Shown one piece after another: positions 8,295 through 16,621 of a stretch of 64,000 nt of DNA. The notes beneath the pieces were generated by a model. It was given only the letters and a program-made list of their open reading frames with translations, was not told the origin of the DNA and ran no database searches. Position 1 is the first letter of the stretch, and every line of letters begins with the position of its first letter. The DNA lies in assembly GCA_022709425.1 (NCBI GenBank), contig JAKLIW010000005.1, positions 65,422 to 129,421 of the forward strand, in the 5' to 3' direction. The position numbers were made by a program, and so were the translations under genes. The stretch comes from a bacterium. GTDB taxonomy: Bacteria > UBP6 > UBA1177 > JAKLFG01.

Positions 8295-10081
8295 GCGCCG
8301 AACGGAACATGACCCGCCTGTCGGGCGAGAAGATCGTCGAAGGGATCGGTCTGGGCAAGGTCTTTTTCATCGACAAAGATTTCTCTCTGATTCCCCATCT
8401 GACGCTACGCGGCGGTCAGAAGGCGCGTGAAAAAGAGAAGCGACGATTCATGAATGCGGTCAAGAAATGCGAAAAAGAACTGACCGCCATCATGGACGAG
8501 CGCGAACTGCCCAAGGAGGCGCTCTCGATACTGGAGGCGCACCGCATGATGCTGGTCGATCCGACGCTGACCGGCGAGGTCGGCGATACGATCCTCGAAA
8601 GGGGGGTAAACGCCGAATGGGCCGTCTTGTCGGTGTTCGAGGAGATGGCCGAACGGCTCGCGGGAAGCGGCGCCGATTACTATCTCAAGGCGAAGGCGGC
8701 CGATCTGGAGGTCATCAAGGACAAACTGCTCATATCGCTGCTCGGCGGCGCGGGGCACGCCAGCTACATCAAGAACCTGCCCGAAGAGGACTTCATCCTC
8801 TGCGCCCATAGTCTGACCCTTTCCGATCTCAGTTCGCTCGCGAAGAACAAGCATATCCGCGGCATCGCGCTCGAGGCGCCGGGCGGCGTCAGCCACCTGA
8901 CCATCGTCCTGCGCTCCATCGGTCTGCCGGCGGTGCTGGGGCTCGACGGCCTGTTGACCGAGGTCGCCGGGTGCGAAGAGATCGTCGTGGACGGTCTTTC
9001 CGGCGAGGCGGTGGTCTGTCCTACCATGCCGCAGAAGATAGCCTATATACAAAAAAAGAAGGTCTACGACGAATACTTCGACCGGTTCCTGACCGATGTG
9101 GGCGATCCGGCCGTTTCGCAGGACGGCGCCGAGATGCATATCGGGGCGAATATCGAGGGGGAGGAAGAGGTCGATCTGGCGAAGCGCTACGGCGCCGAGT
9201 TCATAGGACTCTTCCGCACCGAACTGATGTTCCTCGAAAAAGAGGAGGTGCCGACCGAAGAGGATCACTACGCCATCTACTACGAGATGCTTCACCGCGC
9301 CCATCCGATGGAGGTGACCATCCGTGTCTTTGACTTCGGCGGCGATAAGGAGGGCCGCATCCTCGCCACCGGGGCGATGGGCCTGCGCGGCATCCGGTTC
9401 TGTTTCCTCTATCCCGATGTATTCCTGCCGCAGGTGCGCGGGCTTATCCGGGCCGCCGCCTTCGGCAATCTGAATATACTTCTTCCCTTCGTCTCGGCGG
9501 TCGACGAGATACGTGAATTCAAGGCGATCCTTAAAGAGCAGGCGAAGGATCTCAAACTCGAAAAAAATCTCAAACACATCAAGATCGGCGCGATGATAGA
9601 ACTGCCGGCGGCCCTCTTTATCGCCGAGATGCTCGCCCGCGAGGTCGATTTTTTCAGCATCGGGACCAACGATCTGGTGCAGTACCTCATGGCGGTCGAA
9701 CGGCAGGACAAGGCGTTGTCGCAGTATTTTTCCCACTTCCATCCGGCGGTCCTGCGGGCGCTCTACAACCTGTCGCACATCGCGAAGAAATACAAGATCG
9801 GTCTGTCGGTCTGCGGCGAGATGGGAGGCGATCCTTACTTCACCCTGCTGTTTATGGGGATGGGGATCAATTCGCTGTCGATGTCGCCCATCGCGATACC
9901 GATCGTCAAAAAGATCGTCCGGTCGGGCTATCTGGAAGAGGGCAAGGCGCTCCTCAACCGGATGCTCATGACCACGAGCGAAATGGAACTGCGCGAGATA
10001 CTCGAACGCGAAATGGAAGAACGGTATCCCAATATCTTCCGTAAGGCATGGATAGACAACATCAGACAGAATGGAGGCTAA
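8291..10081 (+). CDS. ptsI: Phosphoenolpyruvate-protein phosphotransferase (PTS enzyme I)
   Basis: An enzyme I of about 596 residues that autophosphorylates from PEP and charges HPr. It has the N-terminal HPr-binding domain, the phospho-histidine loop (GGVSHLTIV, His near 200) and a C-terminal PEP-binding barrel with 'LFRTELMFL', 'SIGTNDLVQY' and 'CGEMGGDP'. There is no N-terminal GAF domain, so it is the classical EI rather than EI-Ntr (PtsP). The GTG at 8291 overlaps the ptsH stop (GTGA) behind AGGAGG; the ATG at 8309 is an alternative. No sugar permease is encoded in the window. Confidence 0.94.
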   Translation: MSAERNMTRLSGEKIVEGIGLGKVFFIDKDFSLIPHLTLRGGQKAREKEKRRFMNAVKKCEKELTAIMDERELPKEALSILEAHRMMLVDPTLTGEVGDTILERGVNAEWAVLSVFEEMAERLAGSGADYYLKAKAADLEVIKDKLLISLLGGAGHASYIKNLPEEDFILCAHSLTLSDLSSLAKNKHIRGIALEAPGGVSHLTIVLRSIGLPAVLGLDGLLTEVAGCEEIVVDGLSGEAVVCPTMPQKIAYIQKKKVYDEYFDRFLTDVGDPAVSQDGAEMHIGANIEGEEEVDLAKRYGAEFIGLFRTELMFLEKEEVPTEEDHYAIYYEMLHRAHPMEVTIRVFDFGGDKEGRILATGAMGLRGIRFCFLYPDVFLPQVRGLIRAAAFGNLNILLPFVSAVDEIREFKAILKEQAKDLKLEKNLKHIKIGAMIELPAALFIAEMLAREVDFFSIGTNDLVQYLMAVERQDKALSQYFSHFHPAVLRALYNLSHIAKKYKIGLSVCGEMGGDPYFTLLFMGMGINSLSMSPIAIPIVKKIVRSGYLEEGKALLNRMLMTTSEMELREILEREMEERYPNIFRKAWIDNIRQNGG

Positions 10082-10082
10082 G

Positions 10083-10985
10083 ATGACGCTCACGAAACTT
10101 GACACCCTGCTTGAGATGGCTCGCGGCAAGAAGACCTCGCGTTTGGTCGTTGCGGCGGCCGAGGACGAACCGGTGCTTGAGGCGGTCCGTGATGCCATGA
10201 AGGAAAAGATCGTCGTTCCCATCCTCGTGGGCGACGCCCCGAAGATCAAGGAGATCGCGGCGAAGGTTAAGATGCCGCTGGACGGCGTCGAGATCGTCGA
10301 CGAGAAGAGCCCCGCGAAGTCGAGCCGGATCGCGGTCCAGCTCATCCGCGAAGGGAAAGGCGACATCATGATGAAGGGACTGGTCGGTACGGCCGATCTT
10401 CTGCGCGCGGTGCTCGACAAAGAGAACGGCCTGCGCAAAGGCGACACCATCAGCCATGTGGCGCTGTCGGAAGTGAAGGGCTATCACAAGCTCCTCGCGG
10501 TCACCGACGCGGCGCTCACTCCGGCGCCGACCTTCGATCAGAAGGTGGCGATGATCAACAACGCCGCCGAGGTGTTTCACAAACTCGGCATCAAGGAACC
10601 CAAAGTGGCGGTTCTGTGCGCCGCCGAGACGGTCAGCGAGAAGATAGAGGCATCGGTTCATGCGGCGATGCTCGCGATGATGAACCGGCGCGGCCAGATA
10701 AAGGGCTGTATCGTCGACGGTCCGCTCGCTCTGGATAACGCCGTCTCGAAAGAGGCGTGCGAGCACAAAAAGATAAAGAGCGACGTGGGCGGTGACGCCG
10801 ATATCCTCCTGTGTCCCGATATCGAGGCGGCCAACATCCTCTACAAGTCGATCAACTTCCTCGCCGGCGCCACCACCGCGGCGGTCCTGATGGGCGCGAA
10901 GGTGCCGATAGTGCTCACCTCGCGCGCCGACACCGACCGTAGCAAGCTTTTCTCGATAGCCCTTGCGGCCAGCATGGAACTTTAA
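10083..10985 (+). CDS. ptb: Phosphate butyryltransferase
   Basis: This 300-residue member of the phosphate acetyl/butyryltransferase family converts butyryl-CoA and phosphate to butyryl-phosphate. The short form without extra N-terminal domains, motifs such as 'GKGDIMMKGLVGTADLLRA' and the C-terminal 'GAKVPIVLTSRADT' fit Ptb better than Pta. The butyrate kinase gene directly downstream supports this. The ATG at 10083 lies five bases after GGAGG within the 3' end of ptsI. Branched-chain or other acyl-phosphates are possible alternative substrates. Confidence 0.88.
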   Translation: MTLTKLDTLLEMARGKKTSRLVVAAAEDEPVLEAVRDAMKEKIVVPILVGDAPKIKEIAAKVKMPLDGVEIVDEKSPAKSSRIAVQLIREGKGDIMMKGLVGTADLLRAVLDKENGLRKGDTISHVALSEVKGYHKLLAVTDAALTPAPTFDQKVAMINNAAEVFHKLGIKEPKVAVLCAAETVSEKIEASVHAAMLAMMNRRGQIKGCIVDGPLALDNAVSKEACEHKKIKSDVGGDADILLCPDIEAANILYKSINFLAGATTAAVLMGAKVPIVLTSRADTDRSKLFSIALAASMEL

Positions 10986-11006
10986 CCGAAAGGAAGGAGA
11001 AACAGG

Positions 11007-12077
11007 ATGCGTATCCTCGCCATCAACCCCGGCTCGACCTCGACCAAGATCGCGGTCTTCGAGGAGAATAAGGATATCTTCACCAAGAACATCAAGCACA
11101 CCGTCGAAGAACTGGCGCCCTACAAAAAGATCATCGACCAGTACGATTTCCGGCGCGATGTCATCGTGAAAGAGCTTGAAGCGGCGAAAATCGCCCTGTC
11201 GAGCATCACGGCGGTCGTCGGCCGCGGTGGTTTGGTCAAACCGATACCGGGCGGCGTCTACCGCGTCAATGATGCCCTCATCGCCGACCTCAAGGCGGAG
11301 CGGATGGGTGAACACGCCTCGAATCTTGGCGGGTTCATCGCCCGTGAGATGGCCCGCAAGATCGGTGACAAGATTGAGGCATTTATCGTCGATCCGGTGG
11401 TGGTCGACGAGATGGAGGATATCGCCCGCATCAGCGGCATCCCCGAATTGCCGCGCGTCAGCATCTTCCATGCCCTCAACCAGAAGGCGGTCGCCCGGCG
11501 GTATGCCCGCGAACAGGGGAAGAAGTACGAGGAGCTCAACCTCATCGTCGTCCACATGGGCGGCGGCATATCGGTCGGCTGTCACCGGAAAGGACGCGTG
11601 ATCGATGTCAACAACGCGCTCGACGGCGACGGCCCCTTCTCGCCCGAACGGAGCGGTGGGGTGCCGGTCGGCCAGATGGTGAAGCTGTGTTTCTCGGGCA
11701 AGTACACCATCGACGACATCAAGAAGAAGATAAAAGGCAAGGGCGGTCTGGTTGCCTACCTCGGCACCAACGACGCCTACGAGGTCGAACAGCGCGTTCA
11801 GAAGGGCGACAAGGAGGCCGAGCACATCTACCGGGCGATGGCCTACCAGATATCCAAGGAGGTCGGTGCGCTGTCGACGGTGCTCTGCGGCAAGGTCGAC
11901 GCGATCATCCTGACCGGCGGGGTCGCCTATGACAAGGATTTCGTCGGCTGGCTCAAAGAGCGCATCGGCTTCATTTCTCCCGTGGTGGTCTATCCGGGAG
12001 AAGGTGAGATGACGGCGCTCGCCGAGGCGGGTTATTACGCGATGAAAGGCGAACTGCCGATACAGGACTATGCATAA
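11007..12077 (+). CDS. buk: Butyrate kinase
   Basis: A 356-residue ASKHA-fold acyl kinase that makes ATP from butyryl-phosphate. It begins MRILAINPGSTSTKIA, the phosphate-binding motif of the butyrate/acetate kinase family, and has 'VVHMGGGISVG' and 'AIILTGGVAYD' (adenosine site). The ribosome site is GGAAGGAGAAACAGG. With ptb it forms the substrate-level phosphorylation end of butyrate fermentation. Its stop overlaps the start of the next lipoprotein gene. Confidence 0.92.
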   Translation: MRILAINPGSTSTKIAVFEENKDIFTKNIKHTVEELAPYKKIIDQYDFRRDVIVKELEAAKIALSSITAVVGRGGLVKPIPGGVYRVNDALIADLKAERMGEHASNLGGFIAREMARKIGDKIEAFIVDPVVVDEMEDIARISGIPELPRVSIFHALNQKAVARRYAREQGKKYEELNLIVVHMGGGISVGCHRKGRVIDVNNALDGDGPFSPERSGGVPVGQMVKLCFSGKYTIDDIKKKIKGKGGLVAYLGTNDAYEVEQRVQKGDKEAEHIYRAMAYQISKEVGALSTVLCGKVDAIILTGGVAYDKDFVGWLKERIGFISPVVVYPGEGEMTALAEAGYYAMKGELPIQDYA

Positions 12078-13356
12078 GATCGATCTGCTGAACCGCCTGT
12101 TTACGATGAAGGGGGGGCCGCTGCCCCTCCTTCTCTTTTTTCTCCTCTCCGCCTGCGGCAGTGTGACGCCAACTGTCGAAAAGGCCCCGGTCGTCGTGGC
12201 GATGCCCGCTCTGCCCGCCGCGGTGGAACCGGCAGAGGGGATGATACTGCGCGGCAGCGATCCACGGATGCTTTCGTTCCGCGCCTTTTTGACTCGCAGC
12301 GGCATACCGGCGTCATTCGGTATCGACCGGATGGGCAACCTCGTCCTGTCGATAGCGCGCGACGCCACCGACCGCTATCTGATCGTTCCCTATGCGTGGG
12401 AACACATCGATTATGCCGAACGGGCGGCGCTCGCCCCCGAAGAATCGGCCCTTGCGCGGTCGACCGCCGGGATCCCCGCCGAACTCGAACTGCGTATTCC
12501 CGGCTGGGAGAAGGCCTATGCCCGCACTGCGGTCGGGGCCGAGCCGCGTATACTGTTCAAGGCCTCCACGCTCAATCTTCCCTTCGGCGAGGAGACGCTC
12601 GCCGCCTTTTTTTACAGTCTGCGCGATTCGACCTTGCGTCCCGGCAGCCTCGCGGCGCTCTACCATCCCGCCTTCTCGGGGATACCGGTGACGGTTCGGG
12701 TCAATCTCTTCTCGGCCGAGATAGTCTTCAACGAGCCGGCGGCGCTGTCGCCCGAGGAACTTTTCCTCTGGATCTATACGCTCCGCGCCCCCTCCGAGCA
12801 GTATGACGACCTGTTCCACGCCAATCTGCTGGCCCTCAAAATAGCGAAGAAACTCTACACCGGCATCCCGTCGTTCCTCGGCGGTTCGACACTGTTCGCC
12901 CGCACCGACGAGATACCGTACGACGACCTGCGGCGCCATTTGCTGACCGCCGGCGATATCGAGTTCTCGGGACTCGCGGTGCCCTATTGTTATGTCTGGC
13001 GCGGCGACCGGTTCGGAGAGACGACCGTGCTTCTGCCGCGCGAACAGAGCCAGCCGGTGAAGGCCTTCTACGGCAGTCCCGACGGGGCGGTCCGGTCAAT
13101 AGTCTCCATCGTCCTGCGTGCCGCCGATGCCGACGCGAAACGACGGGTCATCGAGGAGAAACTGCTGGCGCGCGGCATCACGCCGATAAGCCGTTTGTAT
13201 GAACGGACCGGGGATCAGGACGGGTGGACGGCGGTCAATTTCACGGTCGATCCGACGCGCGAAGCGGAATTGACCAAGTTGTTCGACGGGGAATTCGCGG
13301 CGATAGATACAACAATCTCGATAGGGGTGTACCGTGTCGGAACACAAGAACGCTAA
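12070..13356 (+). CDS. Lipoprotein of unknown function (buk-ftsK intergene)
   Basis: This 428-residue protein has a signal peptide ending in a lipobox (LLSAC, Cys29), so it is probably lipid-anchored in the envelope. The mature part is rich in Ala, Arg and Leu, with no membrane span and no motif I recognise. The ATG at 12070 overlaps the buk stop; an internal ATG at 12106 would give a shorter and still good signal peptide. Its 3' end overlaps ftsK by 23 bases. Position alone does not give a function. Confidence 0.75.
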   Translation: MHKIDLLNRLFTMKGGPLPLLLFFLLSACGSVTPTVEKAPVVVAMPALPAAVEPAEGMILRGSDPRMLSFRAFLTRSGIPASFGIDRMGNLVLSIARDATDRYLIVPYAWEHIDYAERAALAPEESALARSTAGIPAELELRIPGWEKAYARTAVGAEPRILFKASTLNLPFGEETLAAFFYSLRDSTLRPGSLAALYHPAFSGIPVTVRVNLFSAEIVFNEPAALSPEELFLWIYTLRAPSEQYDDLFHANLLALKIAKKLYTGIPSFLGGSTLFARTDEIPYDDLRRHLLTAGDIEFSGLAVPYCYVWRGDRFGETTVLLPREQSQPVKAFYGSPDGAVRSIVSIVLRAADADAKRRVIEEKLLARGITPISRLYERTGDQDGWTAVNFTVDPTREAELTKLFDGEFAAIDTTISIGVYRVGTQER

Positions 13357-15577
13357 AAAGGGTGAAACGGCCGCCCCGGGCGGTCCGAACCTGTATGCGA
13401 TGGAGGTGGTCGGCGCGCTGTGCGCGCTCTGCGCCGCCTTCCTGTGGCTGTCGCTCGGCGCCTTTTCGGCCGACGCCGCCACGGCGGGATTCCTGACCGG
13501 TTCGGCGGGGCATGCCGTTGCGGCGCTCATCGCCCGCGTGTTCGGCTATGCCTCCTTCATCCTGCCGCTCATCGTCGCCTTTGCCGCATTCCTGCCGTTC
13601 GCCTACCGCGCGATGTGGCGCTATCTCCTGCTTCACCTCACGCTGTTCCTGATACTGATGCCCTTCTTCTCCTTCATCGGCGCCGACCCGCTCGGCTGGG
13701 GCGCGACCGGCGGTTGGATCGGCGGCAAACTGATGAACAGCCTGCTCGTGCCGTATCTCGGCAGTATCATCAGCATACTCCTCCTCATCGTGGTGATGGC
13801 GATCTATGTGATATCGACCTTCCATGTGCTTCTGTTCATTCCGCTGTTCAAAGGGATGCGTTCGCTTTACGAGGTGCTCCGAGCCCATTTGCCGGGCCTT
13901 GTCGCCCGCCTGTTCCCGGAGAAGAAGGAGCCTTCGGATGAGCAGCCCTCCGACGAACCGCTTCCCGAAGAAGAGCCCGAACCGCCCCTCGACGAGGAAC
14001 CCGAGCCGGAATCCGAACCGTCGCCGAAACCGCCGAAAAAAGGGGACCGCAAGATAGATGTCCGCACCGTCACCGACCAGAAACCGAAAAAGGAGCCGAC
14101 CAAGGCGCTCAAAAAACTGCCCGACTATGAACTGCCGCCGCTCGACCTGCTCATCGAAGAGGAGCGGACGGTCGAGGCGAAGGACCGCGAGGCGCGCATC
14201 GAGAAGATAGCGAAGGTCATCGAACAGAAACTGGCCCAGCACAAGGTCAAGGTGAGCGTCCACGGCGCCGTCATCGGGCCGGTGGTCACGATGTACGAAC
14301 TCGAACTCGGCGAAGGGGTGCGGGTGAGCAATGTCGCCGTGATGGAGACCGATCTGGGCCTCATCGTCGGCGGCAAGCGGGTCCGCGTCGTCCCGCGCAT
14401 CCCCGGCAAACCGTTCATCGGCGTCGAGGTCCCCAACGACGAACGGCAGATGATCCGGCTCCGCGCCGTGCTCGCCTCCGACCAGTTCGCGAAACACAAG
14501 GAAAAAGGGCTGCCCATAGCGCTCGGCAAGACGGTCGACGGCATCCCGAGCGTGGCCGACCTGTCGAAGATGCCGCACCTGCTGGTCGCCGGGACGACCG
14601 GGTCGGGCAAATCGGTCGGCGTCAATACCATCATCATCTCTTATCTCTATACGATGAGCCCCGCCGAGGTGCGCTTCATCATGATCGATCCCAAGATGAA
14701 CGAGTTCAACATCTACGAGGGGATACCGCACCTGCTGATGCCGGTGGTGACCGATCCGAAGAAAGCGGCGCTCACGCTCAAATGGGCGGTCGAGGAGATG
14801 GAGAACCGCTACCGGACGCTCGCCGACAATCTGGTGAAGGACATCGACAGTTACAATAAAAAGGTCGACGAGGTCAACAAGAACCTCAAAGCGCCGGAGG
14901 GCGGCGGGCTCAAGAAGATGCCCTACATCGTGGTGGTGATAGACGAATTCGCCGATCTGATGACGGTCGCCGGAAAGGATGTCGAGATCGCGGTCCTGCG
15001 GCTCGCCCAGAAGGCGCGCGCCGCCGGCATCCACCTCATCGTCGCCACCCAGCGGCCGACGCGCGATGTCATCACCGGCACCATCAAATCGAACCTGCCG
15101 ACGCGCATCGCCTTCCGCGTCGCATCGGGGCTCGATTCGCGGACGATACTCGACACCGGCGGCGCCGAACAGCTCCTCGGTAACGGCGACATGCTCTTCA
15201 TCCCGCCGGGAAGCTCCGAACCGGTCCGCGTCCACGGCGCGTTCGTATCTTCCGAAGAGATCAAGAAGGTGGTCGCTTTCATCAAGGAACGGTGCCCCGC
15301 AGGGCTGTACGACGATGTCATCCAGATAACGACGCGGCCGTCGGAATTCGTCGAGTCGGCCGACGCGCTGGTCGACGGCGAGGAGAAGGATGCGCTTTGG
15401 GACGAGGTCATCGAATACCTCAAGAAAACGCGGAGCTGTTCGGCGTCGATGCTGCAGCGCAAGTTCAAGATAGGCTACAACCGCGCGTCGCGTCTGGTCG
15501 ACCAGCTGGAGGCCGAAGGGCTCGTCGGCCCCGGCGACGGCGCCAAACCGCGCGATGTGCTCCTGCCGGAAGATTAA
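13334..15577 (+). CDS. ftsK: DNA translocase FtsK/SpoIIIE
   Basis: A 747-residue translocase with four or five N-terminal membrane helices (about 20-170), an acidic and Pro-rich linker (about 195-245), and a RecA-like motor. The motor has Walker A AGTTGSGKSVGVN at about 417-429 and Walker B VVVIDEFADLM. The C-terminal gamma winged helix (from about residue 680) contains 'LQRKFKIGYNRASRLVDQLE', the KOPS-reading domain. It pumps chromosome DNA at the septum. It starts at a GTG inside the end of the preceding lipoprotein gene. Confidence 0.95.
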   Translation: MSEHKNAKKGETAAPGGPNLYAMEVVGALCALCAAFLWLSLGAFSADAATAGFLTGSAGHAVAALIARVFGYASFILPLIVAFAAFLPFAYRAMWRYLLLHLTLFLILMPFFSFIGADPLGWGATGGWIGGKLMNSLLVPYLGSIISILLLIVVMAIYVISTFHVLLFIPLFKGMRSLYEVLRAHLPGLVARLFPEKKEPSDEQPSDEPLPEEEPEPPLDEEPEPESEPSPKPPKKGDRKIDVRTVTDQKPKKEPTKALKKLPDYELPPLDLLIEEERTVEAKDREARIEKIAKVIEQKLAQHKVKVSVHGAVIGPVVTMYELELGEGVRVSNVAVMETDLGLIVGGKRVRVVPRIPGKPFIGVEVPNDERQMIRLRAVLASDQFAKHKEKGLPIALGKTVDGIPSVADLSKMPHLLVAGTTGSGKSVGVNTIIISYLYTMSPAEVRFIMIDPKMNEFNIYEGIPHLLMPVVTDPKKAALTLKWAVEEMENRYRTLADNLVKDIDSYNKKVDEVNKNLKAPEGGGLKKMPYIVVVIDEFADLMTVAGKDVEIAVLRLAQKARAAGIHLIVATQRPTRDVITGTIKSNLPTRIAFRVASGLDSRTILDTGGAEQLLGNGDMLFIPPGSSEPVRVHGAFVSSEEIKKVVAFIKERCPAGLYDDVIQITTRPSEFVESADALVDGEEKDALWDEVIEYLKKTRSCSASMLQRKFKIGYNRASRLVDQLEAEGLVGPGDGAKPRDVLLPED

Positions 15578-15625
15578 GGGAACAGAATACAAAGGATATA
15601 ACTCAACCGAGAACGGAGAATGCTC

Positions 15626-16621
15626 ATGTATGTGGTGACCGGTGCTTCAGGACATGTGGGGAACACGCTCATTCGGATGCTCATCGAACAGGGAAAAGGC
15701 GATCAGGTCGTCGCGATGATCCATTGCAACAAGGAACCGGAGTCGCTCAAGGGGCTCGCGGTCAAGAAGGTCTGCGGCGATATCTGCGACTACCAGTCGC
15801 TCGTGCCGCTGTTCAAAGGGGCCGATGTGGTGTTCCACTGCGCGGCGCTCATCAGCATCGTGCCGGGGATGTACAAGAAACTGAACGAAGTGAACTATGA
15901 CGGGACCATCAATGTCATGCGCGCCTGCCGCGAGGCGGGGGTGCGGCGGCTGGTCCATGTCGCGTCGATCGAGGCCATCGGCGATGTCTGCAAGGACCGC
16001 CCGGTCAACGAAGAGGACGGCTTCAATCCCGAACACGCGATGATAGAATACGGCATCACCAAGGCCAACGCGGCGCTCAAGGTGGTCGAAGAGGCGGCCA
16101 AAGGACTCGACGTGGTCATCGTATCGCCCGTCGGGGTGGTCGGTCCCTACGACTTCAAGCCCTCGCAGATGGGGAAGATGGTGCAGGATTACGCGGCGAA
16201 GAAACTCCCCGCCTATCCCGACGGCGGCTTCGATTTCGTCGATGTGCGCGATGTGGCCAAGGCGATCCTCGCGGCGGCCGAGAAGGGGCGCACGGGGCAT
16301 AATTACCTCGTGACCGGCGGGCACCTTTCGATACCGGAGATGATGGCGATGCTCGAAGAGGTGAGCGGCATCCGCAAGCCGCTCTTCAAACTGCCCCACT
16401 GGCTGCTCACTATCGCGGCGCTCGGCAGTGAGGGGATGTTCCACCTGTTCGGCGGCAATCCTGTCCTAACGCGCGGATCGCTCCGCATTCTCAAGAGCCG
16501 TATGAAGGTGTGCGGTGAAAAAACGCGGCGCGAACTCGGGGTCGAGCCCACGCCGCTCAGGAAGACCTTTGCCGATCAGATAGAGTTCTTCAGATCACAC
16601 GGAATGATCCCGCCGGCGTGA
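15626..16621 (+). CDS. NAD(P)-dependent epimerase/dehydratase (extended SDR)
   Basis: A protein of about 331 residues with the Rossmann motif TGASGHVG at the N-terminus and an active-site Tyr-x-x-x-Lys (Y-G-I-T-K) near residue 147. The sequence resembles the dihydroflavonol-4-reductase-like group acting on sugar, steroid or terpenoid-type alcohols; the substrate cannot be read here. The ATG at 15626 is seven bases after GGAG and is preferred to the one at 15620. Its 3' end overlaps the convergent surface-protein gene by 27 bases. Confidence 0.85.
   Translation: MYVVTGASGHVGNTLIRMLIEQGKGDQVVAMIHCNKEPESLKGLAVKKVCGDICDYQSLVPLFKGADVVFHCAALISIVPGMYKKLNEVNYDGTINVMRACREAGVRRLVHVASIEAIGDVCKDRPVNEEDGFNPEHAMIEYGITKANAALKVVEEAAKGLDVVIVSPVGVVGPYDFKPSQMGKMVQDYAAKKLPAYPDGGFDFVDVRDVAKAILAAAEKGRTGHNYLVTGGHLSIPEMMAMLEEVSGIRKPLFKLPHWLLTIAALGSEGMFHLFGGNPVLTRGSLRILKSRMKVCGEKTRRELGVEPTPLRKTFADQIEFFRSHGMIPPA

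Noticed and set aside
8405..10450. 681-codon frame opposite ptsI and ptb
   Set aside because: It crosses two well-identified genes, and its sequence is typical of the reverse frame of GC3-biased codons.
10062..12368. 768-codon frame opposite ptb and buk
   Set aside because: Shadow frame: Arg/Asp/His-rich, with no domain and no promoter.
13241..15592. 783-codon frame opposite ftsK
   Set aside because: Exactly antisense to ftsK; composition (Arg, Asp, His) is typical of a shadow.
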